This document shows positions 56,016-64,000 of a stretch of 64,000 nt of DNA, piece after piece; the first letter of the stretch is position 1; every line of letters starts with the position of its first letter. A program made the translations under genes and the position numbers. The notes under the pieces are model-generated. The model ran no database searches. It was not told the origin of the DNA and worked only from the letters and a program-made list of their open reading frames with translations. Source of the stretch: Impatiens glandulifera (lineage: Eukaryota > Streptophyta > Magnoliopsida > Ericales > Balsaminaceae); assembly GCF_907164915.1 (NCBI RefSeq), contig NC_061869.1, positions 16,841,125 to 16,905,124 of the forward strand, read 5' to 3'.

Positions 56016-58030
56016 TCAAATGCATATTAGAAATGTTAAACCTAGCTAAATTACTAGCAAAATAATGCTATAAACAAACTACCAAAATTAAGTAGTATCA
56101 AAATATTACCTATATAATCTATCAACCAAACTACATAAATAATAAATGAATTTAGACATGATTTTTTTTTTTTTTTTAATTTCTCTCTTGCACACACCAC
56201 TTTGTATTGATGTAATTGTTTGCTTTTGTTAATACTTCACTACCATATAATACTCTTTATTTTATTGTTTATATAATATTAGTTTTATTTAATTTTAGTT
56301 TAATTTAAATATATTTATTTAAAATATTTTAAACAGAATACCTAAATTCTAGTTTTAAAAATAAAATTTCCTAAAGGTTTTTTTTTTCAAATTAGAAATT
56401 CAATTATATATTTTCCTCATTTTTTTCTGAATCGGTTATAAGTCAAGTTTTATAAATTAAAAGCTTGAACAATGTGATTATAAGTTTTGACTAAATTACT
56501 TTTTCCTTAAAAAATTATCAATCTTGGAGGCAACAAGATTTTCAAGGTTCGAGAAAGACTTTCCTTTTTTTGAGCACTATTTAATTGAAACATAATTGAT
56601 CTTCCCTCCTTAACTTGTTTTAATTAATTTTTTAATTATAAAATTGATTAGCTTTTATGTGGAAAGTTAGTTAACTTTTATTTTAGAGAGTTAATTAGTT
56701 TTTGTAAAAAGTAAATTATTCTCTAATTTGTCACATGTGTTAGTTAGAGAAAAACAACACATGACATTTTACTTCAATTATACTTAGGTGGTGAGTTAGT
56801 AATGGGTTTGAGCTTTAAGGTTTCCCTTAGTCTCTTATAAAAGACAACCCTAGATCATCATGAAATTATCCGAGCACTGTGTTCATGTAAGTTACTGATT
56901 CCTTTGTTTCGTTTGTCTATTTCAATTCTACATTTCAATAAAAAAAAAAACTAATTAATCTATGCATTTTGTTGTTGTATGCTTATTTTATGTCTTGAAT
57001 AAGTTAGTAAAGAGTAGTTCTTGGCTACCATTTAGATAGAAATTAGGATCCCCGGTCCTCCGACCGTGGAAACCCAAGAACATCAGGTTCTCTTCTTTAG
57101 CGGCGCTTCTTCAATGACTCATTTTGCCGACACATCGCAGACGACGCTTCTTCTTCTCTCAGCTGCTACAACGCGCCCGAATGAGGCGCTGGTCTCTTTT
57201 GCCGACGCATCCGATCGAGATCTGCAATTGCTCGCTTTGTTGCTTCCCTTGACACGACTGATGGATGGATGCTGCTGCCCATTTTCTGACGCTTGTGACT
57301 CATTTTTCCATTCTTTTGTTTAATATTTTGTTTTATTTGGTTAGTTTTAGATTTCTTTTTCATTTTGTTTTGGTTTATTTTATTTTATTAAATTAAAAAA
57401 AATAGTTAAATTAGTTAAGAATTAATTGTTTGACTTTACAATTAATTTCTTAATTAACTTTGTAATTCCTATTTCTAGGAATTTTGAAGAAATCGAAAAT
57501 TTGAGAATCATGAGTGAAAGAAGGCTAAGATTCAATCAAGATCCATGTTAAATTCAAGAAAATACCTAGATCCACAAAAGAATGGATCATTTTTTAATTT
57601 AAGAGTCAATATTAAGGTCAAGTCAAGGCATGAACACATCCGAGAGACCCAATCGATGACCCAATAAAAGATCTGACCAAAGATCCGACTCAAAATCTAA
57701 CCAATAAGAACACATAGAGCCTCCTAGAACTCTCAAGACGTGAGCCATGAAGGAGAAAAACACTTTCCATTTGAATTCAATATTCAAATAGATAAATAAT
57801 AACATCATAACCATGAAATGCTTGATTTTTATTGGCTGAAACATGTCATCACACCTCATTTGATGCCATGTCAAATTGAGAGCCATGCCACATCATCAAA
57901 AGATAATGAGTTTTTTCTATGTTTTCACATGTGTTACTTAGAGATAATAACCATGACATTTTAGTTCCATTAGACTAGGTAGTTATATGGAGAGATAACA
58001 AATAATAATAATAATCTTGCCTATTTAATC
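56016..58030 (+). repeat. Shared non-coding stretch and LTR-like leader repeat, unit B
   Basis: Collinear with 29,310-31,300. The part after 56,760 carries the TATAAAAGACAACCC, GGATCCCC and GGAAACCCAAGAACATCA blocks. The two copies differ by few substitutions, which makes the identical 85-codon frame (57,066-57,323) unremarkable. Confidence 0.5.
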
Positions 58031-58051
58031 TCAACTTCTAGCTTTGAGTTC

Positions 58052-58390
58052 CACTAGTAAAAAAAGGCCCTTTAGCGAGTAAACATAGCGATTGGTCTAA
58101 AGGCCAATCGCGATTATCAATGTAGTGACGATTGAGTTTAAATCCAATCACTACTGCATTGATAATAGCGATTGACTTTTAGACCAATCGCTACTATCTT
58201 GACATAACGGCGATTGGTGACAATACCAATCTCTATAAACCTACTTAAAAACTGCGAAAAAAAGGCGCCATGTTTTACCGCCTTTTTGAAGTGTTAGTAG
58301 CGATTGGATAAGTGACCAATTCTTATACCTTTAGCATAGTAGCGATTGATTCCCACACCAATCGTTATTGCCTCATTAAAATACATCTGG
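58052..58390 (+). mobile_element. CACTA left terminus with subterminal repeats, unit B
   Basis: CACTAGTAAAAAAAGGCCC plus the TAGCGATTG array, as at 31,320. Preceded by TTC. No right end recognised before the captured exon. Confidence 0.75.
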
Positions 58391-58500
58391 CCTCCCTTTA
58401 TTCAATCTACTCTTCAAGTTCCCCGACCTAATCTTTGATTTCTCTCTTTACATCCTTCTTCTTCTCCTCTTCACGAACTCTCTAACTGTAAATCCCATCA

Positions 58501-58770
58501 ATGGGTGGTGACCAATCGAGGAAGCGCACTAGTGATTCATGTATGATTGCTAAACAATCTGCTACAGCGAGAAACGACGTCAATGCTTATATTGCCTATC
58601 TGATGTCCGATTAATTGGTTAGGGAAGGAGCTGACACCTCCTGCGTGCGGCCTGACCAGCCAAAAACTCCGTCCAGTGATTTTAGTTTGGGTTTTAGAGA
58701 GAGAGCCTTCCCCACTACTGGTGGAGCTGTCCTCTCCGCCATCCTAGTCAATCCGCTTGATATTGTCAAG
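58501..58770 (+). pseudogene. Captured mitochondrial carrier (MTM1-like) fragment, unit B
   Basis: Same structure as 31,769-32,038: a 37-codon frame ending at TAA (58,612-58,614), then VREGADTSCVRPDQPK and FRERAFPTTGGAVLSAILVN, then PLDIVK, ending at a GT donor. A few differences (R/K in the leader, V/A at two sites). The FRERAF and GGAVLSA versions are closer to the canonical carrier pattern than those in unit A. Confidence 0.65.
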
Positions 58771-58824
58771 GTTTCGTACCCTGTATTTGTATTTCTTTGT
58801 CTGTATATCTTTTGTTAATTTCAG

Positions 58825-59011
58825 GCCCTTTGCTATTACAACCGAGAGTGATAGGATCGGTGTAATCAATAGAGACGGAGGTCTATCGATTGATGACAAC
58901 TTCGTACAAAAACGGTTTGATATAAATCCTATTAGGGATTTAAATCACTTTCTATTCTTCACAAACCCTTGCAAACTCTTGAACGATTCAAGTACGAAAA
59001 CGTTTGCCCAG
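58825..59011 (+). pseudogene. Exon-like fragment of unknown gene, copy 3
   Basis: Identical in length to 32,093-32,279 and open in the same frame (FAITTESDRIGVINRDGG; FVQKRFDINPIRDL). Acceptor TTTCAG and donor CAG/GTTTG are preserved. Confidence 0.4.
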
Positions 59012-59071
59012 GTTTGAAGCTAAAAACCAAAGAAGGAGAAGATGACTGAATGTAAATGACAAAAAGAGTTG

Positions 59072-59330
59072 TTTATGGATGTTTGGAGAAAAACTCTCCT
59101 ACGTCACCCCTTCTTCCAACCACCGGAAGGATTCACTATATTTTTCTTAGAATCAAATACAGTTGCACGACTAGCTCACTGTTGAACAGAACAGACTCTG
59201 TTCAACTTACAATATATTGAAGAATATCACGTAGCTAGATAATACTTTGATTATATCTCTCTCTTGATGTACACATAGTAAAACAAGAAAGAAACTCGTG
59301 AGATTGTAATGTATCAAGTATCTGATCGAC
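59072..59330 (-). mobile_element. Antisense Copia LTR fragment, copy 3
   Basis: Counterpart of 32,340-32,600, with the same complement of GGGGTGACGTAGGA. Confidence 0.45.
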
Positions 59331-59340
59331 TGGTAGTTCA

Positions 59341-60487
59341 GTGATTCATCCGTTGTCCTTGAGGAACTTTAAAAAGAGAGCATGTACCAACAATCGAATC
59401 TTCTATAATGAGCTGTGGCATTGCAGGTTGGGCCATATGAGCGAAAAAGGGATGAAAATTCTTTTGAATAATGGACAGATTCCAGAACTGAAGTTTGTTG
59501 AACATCAGTTATGTGAAAACTGCATTCTTGGAAAACAGAAACGGGTGAGTTTCTTAAAGATTGGGAAGGAGCTCAAGAAAGAATGACTAGAGTTGGTACA
59601 CACTGATGTGTGGGGACTTGCACCTATTTCTTCTATTAGCGGATCACAATACTATGTGACGTTTATAGATGATTCGACAAGAAAGGTATGGGTATATTTT
59701 ATGAAGCATAAGTCTGAAGTATTTGCTATTTTCAAGAAATGGAAGGATTTGGTTGAAAATGAAACAAATCAGAAAGTTAAGTGCTTGAGATCCGACAATG
59801 GAGGTGAATATATCAATTCAGATTTCAAAGAGTGTTGTGCTTTGAAGGGGATTAGTATGGTGAACATTGTTCCCCGAACGCCTCAAGAGAATGGAGTAGC
59901 TGAACGAATGAATCGAACATTGAACGAGCGTGCTACAAGCATGAGATTGCATGCAGGGTTGCCTAAAACCCTCTGGGTAGAAACTATTAATATTGCTGCC
60001 TATTTGATAAACAGGAGACCCTGTGTTCCTCTTGAATTCAGAATTTCTGAAAAACTTGGAGCAATAAAAAGGTAAACCTTTCTTATTTTAAAGTGTTTGG
60101 TTGTTTATCATATGTCCATATTAATGAATGTGATAGGAAAAAGCTTGATTCAAAGTCTAATAAAAAAATTTTTATTGGTTATGGTGATATCGAGTTTGGT
60201 TATCGTTTCTGGGATAATCAAAATCGTAAGATCACTCGTAGAAGAAATGTTATCTTCAATGAACAGGTTCTCTACAAAGATTGTGTTGGTAAGACATCAG
60301 ATGGTGATTCTAAGTTGGAAGAGACTGGTATAGTCGATTTGAGAGAATTTCCAGCTTAATATATATCGATTGTCGAAGAAGAACAATGTGTTGTTGAAGA
60401 TGAAATCGTGGAGAACGTGGCCCTAGAGGTAAATCAGCAAACACCAATTATACAATTGAGAAGATCATCAAGGAATCGAAAACTATC
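59341..60487 (+). pseudogene. Copia pol fragment, unit B, truncated
   Basis: Pre-integrase and integrase regions as in 32,609-33,770 (HTDVWGLAP, TFIDD, LRSDNGGEY, PQENGVAERMNR, FGYRFWDNQNRK). The in-frame TGA before LELVHTDVWG and the frameshift after KLGAIKR are shared with copy 2, so both predate the duplication. The match stops abruptly after CAAGGAATCGAAAACT at 60,487. RT, RNase H and LTR are missing. Confidence 0.8.
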
Positions 60488-60503
60488 ATATTAGTGTAAT
60501 ACA

Positions 60504-61106
60504 TAGGGGAGGGAAAATTATCAATATTAAAGGTATATCGAAAATACCGTACCGCAATATATCAAAAATATCAATTTTTAAGGTATACCGAAAAAAGGTA
60601 AGGTATAATACCATGTCGAATTATTAGTACGATAAAGGTATGAGATTTTTAAGATTTTGTTATATCGAGATATACCGAAATACCGAAATAGTATTTATAA
60701 GTTAATATATATATATATATAATATTTATAAGGAAATAATTAAATATATTTCATATTAATTTAATTATAGAAATATAATTTTTGAATAATATCAAAATAT
60801 AATTATACTGTAATATTATTCAATATATGCAATCTCTACCTTATGCATGAGATTGATTTTTTTAAAGTTAATATGTTTTTTAGGTATCAAAAGTATAATA
60901 TCGATACCGTACAAAAATTAAGGTATACCGAAATTAAGGTAAGATAAATGTATGAATTTTTTTTATACCGAAATTAAGGTATATCGAAATCAAAGTATAC
61001 GGAGATCAAGGTAAGGTAAATGTATGCATTTTTTGCATACCGAAATTTAAAGTAAGATATAAAGTATAGATAAAACACTAAGGTATACCGTACCGACCCA
61101 TCCCTA
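60504..61106. mobile_element. hAT-like non-autonomous element (603 bp)
   Basis: Left end TAGGGGAGGGAAAATT and right end GACCCATCCCTA form short inverted repeats. They are flanked by an 8-bp target duplication GTAATACA (60,496-60,503) / GTAATACT (61,107-61,114), seven of eight matching, the hAT hallmark. The interior is full of GGTATACCGAAA-like repeats in both orientations and has no transposase. Confidence 0.75.
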
Positions 61107-61149
61107 GTAATACTTTTAAAATTTTCAGCCCAGTGAAGAAAAAAATTCT
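61107..61149. other. Transposon-end-like motif
   Basis: TTTTCAGCCCAGTGAAGAAA and CTGGATTCGCCCTTG resemble a decayed DNA-transposon end. No partner end found. Confidence 0.25.
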
Positions 61150-61310
61150 GGATTCGCCCTTGAATTACGTGGTGCGTTGGATGCAATCACAAATTTTGTG
61201 GTGCGTGGGATGCAATCACAAATTGTGTGGTGCGTGCGTGGGACGCAAATTACAATTTGCGTGGGACGAAAATATCAGTTTGCGTCCCACGAAAAATGCA
61301 ATTTGCGTGG
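61150..61310. repeat. GTGCGTGGGA(C/T)GCAA tandem and inverted repeats
   Basis: Two direct units of about 29 bp (GGTGCGTTGGATGCAATCAC / GGTGCGTGGGATGCAATCAC) are followed by alternating TTTGCGTGGGACG and CGTCCCACG motifs, which can pair into hairpins. Overlapping open frames here are repeat-driven. Confidence 0.6.
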
Positions 61311-61640
61311 GATGTCATATACAGAAAGATTCTTACACATTCATTCAGAATAACCATTCTCAGAATAACCATTCTCATTCAAACCGTTCAGAAAAACATT
61401 CACCTAAAACCTAAAACCCTAAAATCGATCACACTTAGCATGCAAGCGGGAAAAAACACGAAAACTCACCTGATGGTGAATGCTGATGCGGGGAAGCGTT
61501 CGGCTTTGCTTGGCGATCGTTTAGGAAATGATGGCGATCAATCGTTCGGAATGATCATTCGGGGAGTCGGGGAGGGAGGATAGGAACGGTCGCGCCCGGG
61601 GAAACAAGAGAAGAGAAAATGAAAGAGAAAAGAAAAAAAA
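61311..61640. other. GC-richer stretch, unassigned
   Basis: Contains CCATTCTCAGAATAACCATT repeats, ACCTAAAACCCTAAAA, and a GC-rich segment (about 61,480-61,605) ending GGTCGCGCCCGGGGAAAC. It resembles a plant 5' UTR or promoter edge, but no coding region follows on either strand. Confidence 0.3.
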
Positions 61641-64000
61641 GGAAATAAATATATTAAGGGTAAAATGGTCAAATATTTTGAAAAAAAGATTACTTTTAAA
61701 AATAAAAAAAATAAAAAACAACTTTTGGGCTTGGTTATTTTTAAACTAACAACCCTTTTCAGGGTCATTTGATCGAATTTCCCTCCTTGGTTACATAGAA
61801 AGTCAAAATTTATCGAATATTTTTTCATATTATAGGTTTAACTTACGAGAATTAGTCGCAAAAAAAAAATAAAAAAAAATAACCAGCGTTAACAAATTGA
61901 AAATAAAATAAAGTTTGGTCAGAGTGAATGACCACACTCACACATTAAGATATAGCAATTTATCAAAAATGAATCCCTTAAATAAAATAAATCTTAAAAA
62001 ATTGAAAAGAAAAATTGATAAAGGAAAACGAATAAAGTAAACAAATTTTATAATATTGTTTTGAAATCCAAAAGAATATATACTTGGTTTGAAAGATGTC
62101 GACCACTCACATCAAGATCGATATAACACCCGATCAATATGAATCCATTAGATTAGATTAGATTATTTGTTAACATTTTTTTATTTATTAAAAATAAAAG
62201 CCATTAATATTCTTTTTATAAAGTTAGATGAACACAATTTTGAGTAGCTTGATTTAAAAATTTATAAAAAGTGCATTTTTTCAATCAAATAAAATTCAAA
62301 TAACATCACCTTTTACTTAGACAATTTAAAAAAAAAAATAATCATAATTAAAATATTAATAGTGACAAAATATTAGTTTCTAACTAACATCATATTTATT
62401 TATTTTTTAAATTTTTTTAAAATTGATGTTAGTTGATCATTTTAAGTTGGAAACATATTTTATTGTGTTTTCACATTATGATATTGTTATCACCATTTTG
62501 ATCATATTTTAATCAGACCTGGGGAAGGTTAAATAAATTTTAATATTCCATACTGCATTATTAATTAATCAATTAAAAATATGTATTGCATCTAGTTGGC
62601 AGGTAGATTGATTATAATATAATAATTATTATTATTATATTGAGAAATGATTGGGACATTGAATTTGAGGGATAAAATTTTAAAAGGAATCACATATTAT
62701 AATTTAATTCGCTGAAAAATTAGTAAATTTGTTCTCTCTTTCTTCACACTTTATCATATTTTTAACCATTAATGTTGTGACACTTCATTCCTTCCTCTAT
62801 TCTATTTCCCAAATTCTCTCCCCTATTACTCCGCAATTATATAAGTATTAATTGCAAAGGTCTTTCATGTGTCTGCTCTTTCTAGGTCGTTCTCTATGGA
62901 CCCTATACATACCCAAATAATCTAGAGTGATTTCCAAAGACACAAATATGTATAAACAATATTTGTTTTCATTGTGGTATAACTAGGGATAAGTGTGTCC
63001 TTATTTATGGAGGGTCGTGATATTTGTGGGCCAAACGCAAGTTCTCCAAGAGCCCCCACAAACTCTTCGATTGAGTTTTTTTTAGCTTTTTCTTAACAAA
63101 TATCATACAATTTAGAATTAATTTTACTTATAGAATGAAGAAGCTATAAAGTAAAATCCATTATATTGACCACCAACATGACAATATGATTTACACCTAA
63201 TCTATTTATTCAAAAACTAAGTAAAGGTTTCAATTCTATTGATCATAACAATGAAACATGTGTAAATGTGGAAGAAGTTTTTGTTGATTGTGATGATTAT
63301 GAGCCGAAACAACATTTAGGGAATCATGTTTTCATTGGGAGAGTGAAAGAGGTGAAACCATCTTTTTCTTTCTTTCATTACATTTTTCAAAAATAACTCA
63401 TTATAATTTTGAGTTGGGAGGGATTGGATCATACTCTTTTGCATTTCAAAATAATATCATAAAATTTTTATTATTAAAAAATGGATAATTTTATTTTTTT
63501 AAATAGTAGATGATTGAGACGTTGAATTTAACTAAAATTTTGTATGACATTGTTGTTTCATGAGATAGAACATGTTAGAGAAAGAAACGAGAGAATTTAT
63601 TATGTTTTGAGTAAAAAAAAAATTGTTTAAAGTAAATTAGATTAAGAGTGATTCGTGTAGAGATTATTATGTGTTCTTTTTATTCACTTTTTTCTTCTAA
63701 CATTTTGTTTATATATTTAGTTGAATCTATCTTAATATTGAATATATATGTCATTTCTGAGTTAAACCACCATAAATTTTATATTATATCTTATATTATT
63801 TATTTTATTGTTTGAATTATTTTCTTCAACCTAGGTGAAATCAATAAGGTTGTTTGTATGCGTGGATTATTCACACTCCACAATTGGTAAAAACATTATA
63901 AATAGATACATATTTAAAAAAAAAAAAATTAACCTATATTATTTTTTATATTTTCTTTTTTAAATGTAGTAAATTAGTATGACAATTTTTATTTCCATTT
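61641..64000. other. AT-rich DNA, no gene recognised
   Basis: Mostly A/T runs. About 63,262-63,350 (plus) could encode a short acidic peptide (VEEVFVDCDDYEPKQHLG) with no recognised family. No match to the rest of the window, so this lies outside the duplicated units. Confidence 0.4.

Noticed and set aside
61133..61583. Overlapping plus-strand frames of 93 and 118 codons
   Set aside because: They read through tandem GTGCGTGGGA repeats and a GC-rich patch in two frames at once, with no recognisable motif.

Overview
This is nuclear DNA from a flowering plant, almost certainly a eudicot. The evidence is the AT-rich sequence, spliced genes with GT/AG introns, plant-type Copia, Gypsy, LINE, CACTA, hAT and Helitron remains, tRNA-related SINE heads, and a nuclear fragment of mitochondrial nad9. 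The species cannot be fixed from the sequence. The window is an old, transposon-dense segmental duplication. The only gene that looks intact is a small RING-finger gene, present twice.

Large-scale layout: the window holds two paralogous units. Unit A is about 1-35,523 and unit B starts at 35,524. Bases 1-6,008 match 35,524-41,520 almost base for base. Further on, 20,131-21,655 pairs with about 47,545-49,195, 24,209-26,800 with about 51,527-54,100, and 26,800-33,770 with about 54,100-60,487. Unit A has an extra stretch of about 12.9 kb (6,009-18,943) where unit B has only about 135 bp. That stretch begins and ends with pieces of the same block found at 26.8-33.8 kb and 54.1-60.5 kb, so this block occurs three times. 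Both units start inside a Copia 3' LTR that is inserted in a LINE.

Unit A, left to right: Copia LTR end; LINE C-terminal fragment; a fold-back element filled with inverted arrays of a 20-bp repeat; a four-exon RING gene (minus strand); a first-exon fragment of an ATG18-like autophagy gene cut off by a second fold-back element; a degenerate Copia pol fragment interrupted by a complete, young, gag-only LTR element (12,732-17,856, target duplication CTTTC); a CACTA transposase fragment; a Gypsy gag relic; a Copia 5' LTR with partial gag; a mitochondrial nad9 fragment split by a non-autonomous CACTA element; AT-rich repeat blocks with a Helitron; an LTR-like repeat; a CACTA end followed by a mitochondrial-carrier exon fragment; then a decayed Copia pol and its 3' LTR.

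Unit B repeats most of this order. Its RING copy codes for four more acidic residues. It also has a scrambled RING pseudogene, inverted copies of the AT-rich block, and a Copia copy that breaks off at 60,487. A hAT-like element with an 8-bp target duplication follows (60,504-61,106). The last 2.9 kb show no recognisable gene.

Functionally this is not an operon-like region. The host content is a probable E3 ubiquitin ligase gene in two copies, plus broken pieces of ATG18, a mitochondrial carrier and nad9. The most interesting sequence structures are the fold-back/20-bp-array elements, the gag-only retroelement whose LTR carries its own duplicated polypurine tract and a tRNA-like promoter module, and the transposon-split nad9 insert.
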